From assembly GCF_001625325.1 (NCBI RefSeq), contig NZ_JRQQ01000006.1, positions 62,001 through 126,000 of the forward strand: 64,000 bases of DNA. The letters are read 5' to 3'. Of the stretch, positions 53,135 through 62,052 are shown piece after piece. Source of the DNA: Croceicoccus estronivorus (lineage in GTDB: Bacteria; Pseudomonadota; Alphaproteobacteria; Sphingomonadales; Sphingomonadaceae). A program made the translations under genes and the position numbers. The notes below the pieces were generated by a model. It was not told the DNA's origin. It searched no databases and was given only the letters and a program-made list of their open reading frames with translations. Numbering within the stretch: position 1 is the first letter of the stretch; every line of letters starts with the position of its first letter.

Positions 53135-55114
53135 CTAGATTTCCATGCCCGCGCGATAGCCTTCGGATGTGGCCGAAAGGGCGATGCGCGGCGCTCTGCA
53201 ATCGCCTACCAGGCGAATATCCATGCCACGGCCGCGCAAGGCGGCTGCCAGCGCATCGTCGGGAATCCGCGGCGTGGCATAAGTCAGAAAGGCGACATCG
53301 CGGAGCACACCTTCGGCCCCGCTAAAGATGTTGGCATAGGCGAGCTCGCCCTCCTCCAGCTTCGGCTCGGGCAATGGGCGAACCGAAGTGACGATCTCCA
53401 CGCCTTGCTCGTAGAGCCGCCGGTAAACACCCTGCCGCACGATCAGGGATTCATCGCTTGCGATGCGCTCACGCGGGGTGAGAATGGTCAGCTTTTCGAA
53501 CCGGGTGAGCAGGAACTCAGCCGCGTCATACGTGAATGCCGAGTGATCTTCATCCCAGATCACCGCCCTGCCTTCGGTAACGCTGGCATATGGCTGCAAC
53601 AGGGCCACAGCCTGGCGAATATCGGGCACCAGACCATCCTCGCGCCATTCCTCAGGCAGGAAATCCGGCCAGGTGCCATATGCCCCGGTGGCAAGCACAA
53701 CCACATCGGGGGCGAGGGCGAGAATCTCATCCACACCGGCCTGCATGCCCATATGCATGGTCACGCCGTATCGCCGGGCAGCGAGCTGCTGATAATCGTA
53801 GATGCTGCTCAGCCCTTCGCCTCCGGGCAAGTCAGCATGCAGGCGGGTTTTCCCGCCCGGCTCATCCGATCTGCCCAACACATGGACTTCGTGGCCGCGA
53901 GCGGCGGCGACCCAGGCCGCTTCCATTCCGGCTATTCCGCTACCGACTATAACCACGCGCCTGGGCTCCGCAGCCGGTTCTGGCCGCCAATCCGCTTCGT
54001 CAAGCGCACCGACGCGGGGGTTATTGTCGCACCGGAGCCCACGCCCGGAGGTAATCATGTGCCAGCAGGTGTTGCACGACACGCAATATCGAATTTCCGC
54101 CTCGCGGCCGTCCCGCGCCTTCACCGGCCATGCCGGGTCCGTCACCAGCGGGCGAGCGAGCATCACAAGATCCGCCATTCCGTCGCGAACCAGCCGCTCC
54201 CCTTCGTTGGGATCGGTAATCAGGCCCAGGGCACCGAGAGGGACATCGGGCGCAGCACCGCGCCCCAGCCGATGGATCGTGTCGACATACGGCATACGCG
54301 GCCCGTGGTTGTCGGGCAGATGGGTATAAAGGGTATCGGAGTGGCTACCCCAGCAATACGTCAGATAATCCATCATACCGGTGGCATGGAGGATCGTGGT
54401 GATCGCTTCCGCTTCGGCAAAGTCAATTCCATCCGGCATCCCGTCCCAGGCCGGGAGCTTGAGGCCGATCAGGAAGCCCGCCCCGCACTCCGACCGGATG
54501 CCGGACATCAGTTCTCGCAACAGCAAGGTCCGTCCGCCAAGATCGCCACCGAATTCATCCTCGCGGCGGTTGGAACGCCGCGCGAGAAACTGGTGAAACA
54601 GATGCCCATGTCCGGCCGAAATCTCCACACCGGCAAAACCCGCATCAGACAGCATGCGGCAGGATGTAACGAATTCATCGATCATCCGGCGAACCGCATT
54701 GGTTTCCATCGCATGAGGCACGGTCCAGCTCAGGTCATCCGGCAGTGCCGAAGCCCCCTGCGCCTCCAGGTTGCGATGTCCTGCCCTGAAACCCCGGCCA
54801 TTGTCCTGAACTTGCCCCAGCATCAGCCCGCCTGCGCGCTGCACAGCCTCTGCCCAATGCGCCAGCGCATCGGCATTGATTCCGGACAGGACATGAGGAC
54901 GAGTGGGAAGGACCTGGCTGCGGAGCATGGCCATCGGTTCACTGACCAGGAGCGACGCCCCGCCCTTAGCCCGATTGACGTAATAGCTGATAAGGCGTTC
55001 AGTCACTCGCCCGCGATCGGCAAAATGCGTCGAAGTCGATGCATGGACGATCCGGTTCTGCAACTGATGCGGCCCGACTTGGACCGGCGAAAACAGATTG
55101 GGATAGGAAGTCAC
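53135..55114 (-). CDS. 2,4-dienoyl-CoA reductase / 2-enoate reductase-type flavoenzyme (OYE family with 4Fe-4S and FAD)
   Basis: 659 residues. N-terminal FMN TIM barrel (LFSPVQVGPHQLQNRIVHAS, AGVEISAGHGHLFHQFLARR with SNRREDEFGG). The [4Fe-4S] ligands are Cys344, Cys347, Cys350 and Cys362. An FAD/NAD(P) domain starts at about 386 (RRVVIVGSGIAGMEAAWVAA). It reduces an activated C=C bond using NAD(P)H. Start overlaps the stop of the small coiled-coil gene (ATGA), which is therefore co-translated with it. Confidence 0.93.
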   Translation of the reverse strand: MTSYPNLFSPVQVGPHQLQNRIVHASTSTHFADRGRVTERLISYYVNRAKGGASLLVSEPMAMLRSQVLPTRPHVLSGINADALAHWAEAVQRAGGLMLGQVQDNGRGFRAGHRNLEAQGASALPDDLSWTVPHAMETNAVRRMIDEFVTSCRMLSDAGFAGVEISAGHGHLFHQFLARRSNRREDEFGGDLGGRTLLLRELMSGIRSECGAGFLIGLKLPAWDGMPDGIDFAEAEAITTILHATGMMDYLTYCWGSHSDTLYTHLPDNHGPRMPYVDTIHRLGRGAAPDVPLGALGLITDPNEGERLVRDGMADLVMLARPLVTDPAWPVKARDGREAEIRYCVSCNTCWHMITSGRGLRCDNNPRVGALDEADWRPEPAAEPRRVVIVGSGIAGMEAAWVAAARGHEVHVLGRSDEPGGKTRLHADLPGGEGLSSIYDYQQLAARRYGVTMHMGMQAGVDEILALAPDVVVLATGAYGTWPDFLPEEWREDGLVPDIRQAVALLQPYASVTEGRAVIWDEDHSAFTYDAAEFLLTRFEKLTILTPRERIASDESLIVRQGVYRRLYEQGVEIVTSVRPLPEPKLEEGELAYANIFSGAEGVLRDVAFLTYATPRIPDDALAAALRGRGMDIRLVGDCRAPRIALSATSEGYRAGMEI

Positions 55115-55413
55115 ACGTCCCGCGTTTCGTGCAGCCGCATGACGCGGCGAATAAAGCTGGCGTTCCAGGCCGATCGTTCGGCCTCGACTTCGGGCGTGGG
55201 CTGGAAATTTTCGATGTCGTCGCGGCTCACGCTGCCCTTTTGATCCAGCACGCGCTCGATCGTGTCCATACGTTCACGCAACGCGGCCGTTTCCGCCATC
55301 ACTTCAAGCAGGCACGTCATCAACTGGTCGACAGCAGGATCCTGATAGAATTGCGATCGCTTGCCCTTGCTGATCCGGGGCAGCTTCACACCGTCATTTT
55401 CACCTGCCGCCAT
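55111..55413 (-). CDS. Small coiled-coil protein, paralogue of the one at 48351-48680
   Basis: 100 residues. VDQLMTCLLEVMAETAALRE followed by RMDTIERVLDQKG forms a helical core, then SRDDIENFQPTPEVEAERSA and RRVMRLHE. It aligns with the 109-residue protein at 48351 over about 75 residues. No enzyme motif. First gene of the OYE-type operon. Its role may be as a partner of the enzyme encoded next, as for its paralogue with the methyltransferase. Confidence 0.75.
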   Translation of the reverse strand: MAAGENDGVKLPRISKGKRSQFYQDPAVDQLMTCLLEVMAETAALRERMDTIERVLDQKGSVSRDDIENFQPTPEVEAERSAWNASFIRRVMRLHETRDV

Positions 55414-55451
55414 GCTTCACCTCAATTCAAATAATAGGCGGGCCAATAATA

Positions 55452-55475
55452 AGCGGGGGGCCGAAGCCCCCCGCT
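55452..55475 (-). terminator. Rho-independent terminator of the receptor at 55494
   Basis: AGCGGGGGGC and GCCCCCCGCT form a perfect 10-base-pair stem with a 4-base loop (TTCG on the minus strand), 19 bases after the receptor stop and followed by TTATTATT. Clear intrinsic terminator. Confidence 0.82.
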
Positions 55476-55493
55476 CGCCATGCTACGGCCCAA

Positions 55494-57815
55494 TCAGAAA
55501 TCGTAGCGTGCGCGTACCATCCACGTACCGGGAGCATTGAGGTACGGGTAGATCAGATACGACGTCCGATAGGTCTTGTCGAAGCAGTTGCTGCATTCGG
55601 CCCCGATGGACCACCCGCTATCCGACTTCAGAGTGATACCGCCGTTAAACAGGCTGTAGCCCTTCTGATAGCCACGCACGTCATTGGACGTCGAAACCCA
55701 CGTCTCACTGGTATAGCGCCAGTTGACCGACGGGGTCAGCGTGAAGCCGCCGCCCAGTTCCGCTTCGTAGCTTGCGCCAAGAGTGGACGTGAAATCGGGC
55801 GCACGGGTCGGTGTGGCGATCTGGCCGTCCGGTGTCACGATACCGGCATTGCAGTTGTTCACCGTCACACCGTTCAGGCAGTTGTCGATCTGATCGAGGG
55901 TCGCCTGGTTGGGGTTCTTGTACTGGGCATGCTGCAGGCCGAAGCTCCAGTAGATGTTCAAACCCCGGGTCGGACGAACCGTGATTTCGGCTTCAAGACC
56001 ATAGTTCTCGAGATCGGCCACATTGCGGGTGAGATAAGTGATCGTGTTCGTCAAAGGATTCAGACCACCGCCCGGAAGCTGCTGATCGTAATCCATGAAA
56101 TAAAACCCGGTCAGGTTTACCCGGAGCTTGCGATCGAACCATTCGGAACGGATACCGCCTTCGTAGGACCAGATCGTTTCCGGATAGAACGCCACTGCGC
56201 CCTCGGCATAGTAAGCACGCGCATTCCAGCCGCCCGACTTGAAGCCGCGCGTCGCCGACGCGAAGATGTTCAGGTCCGGCGTGAATTCATACTGCAACGC
56301 GAAACGCGGCGTCCATTTCTTGGCATTCAGTTCCACCGGGATGCCGGCGTCGATCAGGTCCTGCGTATCAAACGGCTGGTTGATTGCCGAAGAACGCGGG
56401 AGCGGGTTGTCGTTCGGCTTGAAGCCGATCGTCTTGTGTTCGTCGGTATAGCGAATACCCGCCGTAAACGTCAGCTTGTCGGTGATGTGGAAATCGCCCT
56501 GCACATAACCTGCATAGGCTTCGGTATCGTTCGACATCACGCGATCGCCGCTGACGCTGGCCGGACCGCTTACCGGCAGCGAGATATTCGCGAAGTTCGA
56601 TTTATTGGTCTCATTGATGTAGTAGAAACCACCGACATAATCGAGAAAACCATTGAACGCGGAACCGGTGATCTTGATTTCCTGGCTGAACTGCTTGTGC
56701 CAGCTATCGTTGACCAGCGGAGTGGAAGTGCCGCGCGACGACGAAACATATTCAAGCCCGTCGAGCACCAGCGAAGAACTGCTCACACCGGCGAAGCTGT
56801 CCGTCATGTATTCCTGATAGAGGTGACGATAGCCGGTGATGAAATTGATCGTCGCATTGTCGAGACGCACCTCGAAATTGGAACTGATCGAATAGCTGTC
56901 AGCCGTATTGCCCAGTTCGTTATCGGCAAGCTGTTCGGACACCAGGTCGCTGCCGATCGGTGTATCGGTACGCAGCGGGGTGAAGCTGATGCGCTTGTCC
57001 CCATCCTTGAAGTTGGGGAAGTTCGCGACCGAGGAACTCACGTAGTCGGCCGAAACATCCCAGGTCACATCCGGGCTGATCAGCGCACGAACCGCACCGC
57101 GCAGCCCCCAGCTTTTCTCGCCATTGAGCTTCTGGCCGGTCGTCAGGTTGTCAACATAACCGTCCGCATTGACATAGTAGCCGGAAATCTTGGTCAGAAT
57201 TGACGAATTGATGGGAAGGTCGACCGACCCGCGCAGTTGCACGCGATTGTACCGGCCATAACCGGCGTCGAGATAGCCGGTGACTTCATCCGACGGCTTT
57301 TTCAGAATGACGTTGACTGCGCCACCGGTCGTGTTCCGACCGAACAGAGTGCCCTGCGGCCCGCGCAATACTTCGACGCGTTCGACATCGAAGAACGAGA
57401 AGTTGTTCGCACCCTGACGCGAAATGTAGATGTCATCGACGTAAGTCCCGACAGGCGGGTCGAAGGTCGAGATGGATTCCGTGTTCGCCAGACCACGCAG
57501 AGCGTAGGCGTTGGCCGTACCGACGGATGTATTGTTATGCCCGATCAGGTTCGGAACATAGTTCACCAGATCCAGCATGCTGTTGACCTGGCGGGTGGCC
57601 AGATCGTCCGCGCTCATCGCGCTGACCGCGATGGGAACATCCTGAAGACGTTCAGCACGACGCTGCGCAGTCACAATGATTTCACCCACCTGACCGGCAT
57701 TCGTGGAAGCGCCATTCTGCGCCTGGGCAGATGCAGCAGTCTGCGCATGTGCCGCTGTCGACGACAGCAGGACCGCCCCGACAAAATAGGAAAACTTACG
57801 TGTGTAGCTCATCAT
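55494..57815 (-). CDS. TonB-dependent receptor
   Basis: 773 residues from the tandem ATGATG at 57815. Signal peptide MMSYTRKFSYFVGAVLLSST then AAHAQ. Plug GEIIVTAQRRAERLQDVPIA, VEVLRGPQGTLFGRNTTGG; C-terminus MVRARYDF. It is distinct from the other receptors in the window. Site f of the operator lies 106 bases upstream, so its expression would be tied to the catabolic genes of this half. Probably imports the substrate of the island. Confidence 0.95.
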   Translation of the reverse strand: MMSYTRKFSYFVGAVLLSSTAAHAQTAASAQAQNGASTNAGQVGEIIVTAQRRAERLQDVPIAVSAMSADDLATRQVNSMLDLVNYVPNLIGHNNTSVGTANAYALRGLANTESISTFDPPVGTYVDDIYISRQGANNFSFFDVERVEVLRGPQGTLFGRNTTGGAVNVILKKPSDEVTGYLDAGYGRYNRVQLRGSVDLPINSSILTKISGYYVNADGYVDNLTTGQKLNGEKSWGLRGAVRALISPDVTWDVSADYVSSSVANFPNFKDGDKRISFTPLRTDTPIGSDLVSEQLADNELGNTADSYSISSNFEVRLDNATINFITGYRHLYQEYMTDSFAGVSSSSLVLDGLEYVSSSRGTSTPLVNDSWHKQFSQEIKITGSAFNGFLDYVGGFYYINETNKSNFANISLPVSGPASVSGDRVMSNDTEAYAGYVQGDFHITDKLTFTAGIRYTDEHKTIGFKPNDNPLPRSSAINQPFDTQDLIDAGIPVELNAKKWTPRFALQYEFTPDLNIFASATRGFKSGGWNARAYYAEGAVAFYPETIWSYEGGIRSEWFDRKLRVNLTGFYFMDYDQQLPGGGLNPLTNTITYLTRNVADLENYGLEAEITVRPTRGLNIYWSFGLQHAQYKNPNQATLDQIDNCLNGVTVNNCNAGIVTPDGQIATPTRAPDFTSTLGASYEAELGGGFTLTPSVNWRYTSETWVSTSNDVRGYQKGYSLFNGGITLKSDSGWSIGAECSNCFDKTYRTSYLIYPYLNAPGTWMVRARYDF

Positions 57816-57921
57816 AATGCGCCCCTTTTCCCTCACCTGGAAGACCTCGGAAATGTTCGTGTGATCGCGACGGATCGCGGCCACCTCCTGCACCGTTCGG
57901 TATGTCTCGCCCGACTCTTAA

Positions 57922-57941
57922 TTGTCATATAGTTATATCAT
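57922..57941. promoter_or_regulatory. Operator site f of the proposed GntR regulon
   Basis: TTGTCATATAGTTATATCAT shares 16 of 20 bases with site a. It lies 106 bases upstream of the receptor start, the largest distance of the set. Confidence 0.55.
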
Positions 57942-58056
57942 AATGAGCCGCTGTCCATAGATTTCTGCAACTTTTGCATTGCTGCTCGAAATCTTTTTTC
58001 TTTTATTTATCAATTATATATGGGTTGATAGCGTGATTTTTCGCATAGTGTGTGAT

Positions 58057-58872
58057 TTAGGTTACGCTGACCAATGGACCTCGTACCGCCGCCCACCATT
58101 CGTCGATTCGATCCAGCACCATGCCCGGCCCGCCGGGCAACTCCGCGTAGGCCCAATCCTGACGGTGCTCGGCCAGCTTCCTGACAAACGGGAATACGGG
58201 ATCCGTCCTGCTGGCAATGACCATGCCGGGGCATGAAATCCGGGGTACGTCACGTTCGAAATCGTAAAGCGGGATCACGCCGTGGCCGTGTTCCTTCCAC
58301 GGTCCGTGCAGGAAATATGTGATCACCGAGATATGGACCGTCTCGTCACTCCAGTCCGGATCGCCTTTTTCACGGACCCATGCCCAGCGATCGGTGATAT
58401 GGCTGCCATCGGGCGCAATATCCTGACGATCGGGAAACTTGCCGATCCGCGCCTGCCTGTCTGCCACCGTATAGAGCGGGGCATTGTCCAGGATAAGGAA
58501 CTTCACCAGTTCAGGCTCCTCCGCCGCCAGTCTTCCGGCAACCAGACCGCCACCGCGATGGCCGATCACGATAGCCGGCGTGGCATTCAGTTCGCGCAGC
58601 AGGGCGGCCAGACAATCAGCATAACATTCAATGCTGGGCTGCCGTGGCGGATCGGACATACCGTGCCCCGGCAGGTCGACCGCAATCGCCCTGAAGCCGG
58701 CGTCGGCAATGCGGGGCAATGCGTGACGAAACTGAAGCGATGACCAGGGGGCCTGATGGATCAGCAGGACCGGTACACCCTCCCCAAAACTGCGGTAATG
58801 CAGCTGGCCTTCCGGTCCGTCGACATAGCCGCGCCTTTCACCCGGCAGCGCCGTCATGATCGGTAAAATCAT
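58057..58872 (-). CDS. Alpha/beta-hydrolase-fold protein lacking the catalytic Ser and His
   Basis: 271 residues from ATG 58870-58872, overlapping the flavoprotein stop (ATGA). Clear fold: VLLIHQAPWSSLQFRHALPR, AIAVDLPGHGMSDPP, and ASRTDPVFPFV. The nucleophile elbow reads IGHRGGG, with Arg106 where Ser, Cys or Asp belongs, and the C-terminal GxGH is GPGM, so the His is lost as well. The DNA codon is CGC; AGC would encode Ser, one base away. It is probably a non-hydrolytic member or a binding protein working with the flavoprotein. Confidence 0.85.
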   Translation of the reverse strand: MILPIMTALPGERRGYVDGPEGQLHYRSFGEGVPVLLIHQAPWSSLQFRHALPRIADAGFRAIAVDLPGHGMSDPPRQPSIECYADCLAALLRELNATPAIVIGHRGGGLVAGRLAAEEPELVKFLILDNAPLYTVADRQARIGKFPDRQDIAPDGSHITDRWAWVREKGDPDWSDETVHISVITYFLHGPWKEHGHGVIPLYDFERDVPRISCPGMVIASRTDPVFPFVRKLAEHRQDWAYAELPGGPGMVLDRIDEWWAAVRGPLVSVT

Positions 58873-60380
58873 GCAGGTTCTCCGACTGGAACAAGCGACT
58901 GGCCGAGCAACCGGCCAAATGTCATGGCAGGCGTCACCATCATCCCTCCGCATGCAGCCTTGCCCATCGTCTGACTCGATCCGAGCACTTCGCCCGCTGC
59001 ATAGAGGTTGGTGATGGGCGATCCGTCTTCGCGGACAACTCTCAGCCGATCATCGACCGCCAGCCCGATGGAGCTGGAAATCGCGCTGGCCTGCATGCGG
59101 ATCGCGTAGAATGGTCCTTGGGCAATCGCCCGCGGCAGGTGCTGCCGACCGAAAAAATCGTTCCCGGTCTGAACCCCGTAGTTGTATCCGGATACCGCCG
59201 AAATGAGCCCGTTTTCGTCGATTCCCGCCTTTTGGGCGAGACCCTCCAGAGTATCGGCAGTAAGGAAGGCCGGGCCCGCGCGTTCGAACGCCTCGATCAT
59301 CTGTTCGCGCGTCCAGCCGACCACGATTGGCGGTGCATTTTGCAGGATCGCTTCGTCGAAGACGATCCAGTAGCGGTAGTCCGGCTGGTGCAGCAGGGCC
59401 ATTTCCCGCGCATCGACGCTTTCTATATCCTCGCGGACGAAGCGCTTGCCGTGCACATTGACGTAGATTTCCCAAGGTTTGCGCCGTTCGGGAAAATGTT
59501 CGATCCGGCCCGTGATCATTGCCGGAAAAGTGTCGGTATCGAACAGCGAACCGAAATTGACGAAGACATTTTCCTGCCCCCGCGCATACCCTCCTACCGA
59601 CAGGCCGAGCTTCAGCCCGTCACCGCGTGACCAGGGATAGGGGGCAGCATTGTATTGCGGGTAACCGTTGAGGCGTTCGAACATCTCGGGATTGCCGGCA
59701 TAGCCACCGCAAGCCAGGATTACCGCGCCAGCATGATAGGTATGCTCGATCCCGTCAGGCCCGTTTGCGGCCAGCCCGATGATCCCACCTTCATCGTCGG
59801 TCAGCAGCCGGGTTACATCGTGCCCGAGAGCAATCGTGATCAGGCCTTCGTCAGCCAGCTTCTCGACAATCGGGACCAGCACGTTCTTGACAGAAAGGCC
59901 CCCTTCAGCCCCCCAGTAGTAACGCTTTTCCCGATAGGGTTCATGGCCAAACCCCTTTACCGGGTGATCCGGCAACGGTTCAAAACCTGCGTCCATCAGC
60001 CAGTCGAAGGTGTCGGCAGCATTGTCCACCGCCAGACGCACCAGACCGGGATTGGCCGTTCCCCGGCTGATCCGCATCACGTCCTTGAAATGCAGATCGG
60101 GCGTATCGACGACGCCATGCTCGCGCTGCAAACGGGTGCCCGCGGCGCTCATCTGTCCTGTTGCGACCCACAACGACCCGCCAAGCTGTTGCGCATGGTC
60201 AAGAAGCAGTACCCTGGCCCCACGTCGGGCTGCGAAAATGGCCGCAGGCAGGCCTGCCGACCCCGCCCCCACCACAGCGATATCCCAGACCGTGGCCGTG
60301 CCCGATGCGGCCTGCGGCCGGTCGGTCCCATCCTGTGCTGCAGTCTTGTCCAGCATCGCACCGCCACTCGCAACGTCCAT
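58869..60380 (-). CDS. FAD-dependent flavoprotein of the fumarate reductase / 3-ketosteroid dehydrogenase family
   Basis: 503 residues. FAD-binding GAGSAG at 38-43 (WDIAVVGAGSAGLPAAIFAA), GGSLWVATGQMSAAGTRLQ, ILACGGYAGNPEMF, and the C-terminal ITNLYAAGEVLGSSQTMGKA followed by ACGGMM. This layout belongs to flavoproteins that dehydrogenate or reduce a C-C bond next to a carbonyl or carboxyl. AGAGG precedes the ATG. Operator site c ends 19 bases upstream. First gene of a two-gene operon with the catalytically altered alpha/beta protein. Confidence 0.9.
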   Translation of the reverse strand: MDVASGGAMLDKTAAQDGTDRPQAASGTATVWDIAVVGAGSAGLPAAIFAARRGARVLLLDHAQQLGGSLWVATGQMSAAGTRLQREHGVVDTPDLHFKDVMRISRGTANPGLVRLAVDNAADTFDWLMDAGFEPLPDHPVKGFGHEPYREKRYYWGAEGGLSVKNVLVPIVEKLADEGLITIALGHDVTRLLTDDEGGIIGLAANGPDGIEHTYHAGAVILACGGYAGNPEMFERLNGYPQYNAAPYPWSRGDGLKLGLSVGGYARGQENVFVNFGSLFDTDTFPAMITGRIEHFPERRKPWEIYVNVHGKRFVREDIESVDAREMALLHQPDYRYWIVFDEAILQNAPPIVVGWTREQMIEAFERAGPAFLTADTLEGLAQKAGIDENGLISAVSGYNYGVQTGNDFFGRQHLPRAIAQGPFYAIRMQASAISSSIGLAVDDRLRVVREDGSPITNLYAAGEVLGSSQTMGKAACGGMMVTPAMTFGRLLGQSLVPVGEPA

Positions 60381-60399
60381 TCAACCTCTGCTTCTCTAT

Positions 60400-60419
60400 A
60401 TGTACTATATTTATATCAA
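60400..60419. promoter_or_regulatory. Operator site c of the proposed GntR regulon
   Basis: ATGTACTATATTTATATCAA shares 16 of 20 bases with site a and is followed by the same A-T (TATCAAAT). It lies 19 bases upstream of the flavoprotein start, the same spacing as site a to its lyase gene. Confidence 0.63.
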
Positions 60420-60563
60420 ATCAGCAGTACTCGTGGAAATCAAGAGGCATTCGCGATTGCCTGGCCAAAACAGCAGAAACTGCGACACATTGCCCGCAAA
60501 GGCAGGCGCCGGATTATCCGCCAGGCCGCTTTTCCTGCGCGGCAGCTCTTCCCCATGCACAGT

Positions 60564-60601
60564 GTGGGGGCGGAGAGACTCGCCAAGCTCTCCGCCCCCA
60601 C
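60564..60601 (-). terminator. Hairpin after the MFS gene
   Basis: GTGGGGGCGGAGAG and CTCTCCGCCCCCAC form a perfect 14-base-pair stem with a 10-base loop, 36 bases past the MFS stop. No T tract follows. Probable terminator before the flavoprotein promoter. Confidence 0.72.
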
Positions 60602-60637
60602 GTGCGACCCTTCAGGGCTGATTGGACGAGGAATGAA

Positions 60638-61996
60638 TCAGGCCGTTGCCGGGGTGGTCTGCATGGCCACATCACCCTGTTCGGCACGGGCCCGCGTGAT
60701 TGCCGCCATGTCTTCCACCAGCGCGCGATAGTGGCGGAAGCCCAGCGCCATGAAGATCGCGGTCGGCAGACCGATCAGCAGAACGAAACCGCACAGGACG
60801 TATCCGATCGACGCCGGGTTACCCGACCAGTCGGTCGCCGCACCGATCAGCGGCGGCCCAAGCAAAGGCCCCACCAGAGTTATCACAGTGTTGAATATGG
60901 CCACCGACCGGCTCCGCATTTCGCCCGGAGTGATCATCTGCAGCGCAGCCGGACCACCGGCAGTCGCCGCCGACTTGCCGATGAAGGCAATGAACATCGC
61001 CACGATGGCAATTTCTGCCGTGGGCATCACAGGATACAACGCACTGGCCGGCACGGTAATGCAAAGGCCGAGGATCAGCGTGTACATGCCACCCAGTTCA
61101 TTGCCGTGTCCGAACCGCTTGCTGGCCCAGAAAGCCAGGGCAGTGCCGAGCGGCCCCGCCGTGAAATAGAAAATGCCGGTGACCGCGCCGATGGTCAGTA
61201 CGTCCCAGCCCCACACTCTCTGGAAGAGAGGCACATTCCAGAACGTCAAAGTGCTCATCGCGAAATTGCAGGTCGAACCGAGGAAGAGAACACCGAAGCC
61301 TTTCCAACGCTTCAGCATGTAGGCAACCGCGCTCATTTTCGCTTCATCGGCCGCATTGGCGCTGATCTTGTCAGTCTGCGGGGGTTCTTTGACTGTCAGC
61401 ATCAGCAATGCGAGCAATGCGCCCGGCAAACCCACCAGCAGGAACGTCGTCTGCCACGGCGCGAAGGAGCGGCCGAGAATGTCGACATGGCCGACATCGT
61501 GCAGTGCCGAAACAAGCAGACCGCCGCCTAGGAACGCCAGCCCGGCGCCGAGATAGGGGCCCGCCATGTAGATGCTGATCGCCCGAGCCCGCCCCTCGCG
61601 CTTGAAATAGTCGCTGATGATCGAAACCGAACAGGGGCTCACCACCGCTTCACCGAGGCCGAGACCCAGCCTGAAAATCAGGAGAGGCAGGAACGACATG
61701 GCGAAGCCGCTCATCACGGTCATCGTGCACCAGATGAAAATACCCGCGATCAGCAGCCATTTTCGGTTGGTCTTGTCGGCCAATAATCCCAGCGGGATAC
61801 TGACGGCCACATGGAACAGCGAGAACGCCGGGCCAAGCAACAATCCGATCTGGAAATCGCTGAGGCCCATCGACTGCTTTATCGGATCGACGATCAGCGA
61901 CAGGATATATCTGTCGAAGTATGACAGGATGAAAACCAGCAGCAGCAGGACGACGACATACCAACGATAGGCCGCACTGTCGGTGTCAATCTTCAC
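60638..61996 (-). CDS. MFS transporter, spinster-like
   Basis: 452 residues, 12 membrane segments expected, start at GTG 61994-61996. N-terminal FDRYILSLIVDPIKQSMGLS, FQIGLLLGPAFSLFHVAVSI and PLGLLADKTNRKW (MFS motif A) resemble spinster-type carriers common in sphingomonads next to TonB receptors. Probable inner-membrane carrier for the island's substrate. It has no operator copy in its short upstream gap. Confidence 0.92.
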   Translation of the reverse strand: MKIDTDSAAYRWYVVVLLLLVFILSYFDRYILSLIVDPIKQSMGLSDFQIGLLLGPAFSLFHVAVSIPLGLLADKTNRKWLLIAGIFIWCTMTVMSGFAMSFLPLLIFRLGLGLGEAVVSPCSVSIISDYFKREGRARAISIYMAGPYLGAGLAFLGGGLLVSALHDVGHVDILGRSFAPWQTTFLLVGLPGALLALLMLTVKEPPQTDKISANAADEAKMSAVAYMLKRWKGFGVLFLGSTCNFAMSTLTFWNVPLFQRVWGWDVLTIGAVTGIFYFTAGPLGTALAFWASKRFGHGNELGGMYTLILGLCITVPASALYPVMPTAEIAIVAMFIAFIGKSAATAGGPAALQMITPGEMRSRSVAIFNTVITLVGPLLGPPLIGAATDWSGNPASIGYVLCGFVLLIGLPTAIFMALGFRHYRALVEDMAAITRARAEQGDVAMQTTPATA

Positions 61997-62052
61997 ATAT
62001 TTTCCCCGTCAAGCCGGCCACGGCCGGAAATGTCCAATTCTGCACACTGGCT

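Noticed and set aside
53006-55243. A 745-codon rightward frame
   Set aside because: Antisense to the dienoyl-CoA-reductase-type gene, with composition rich in His, Arg and Pro and no motif.
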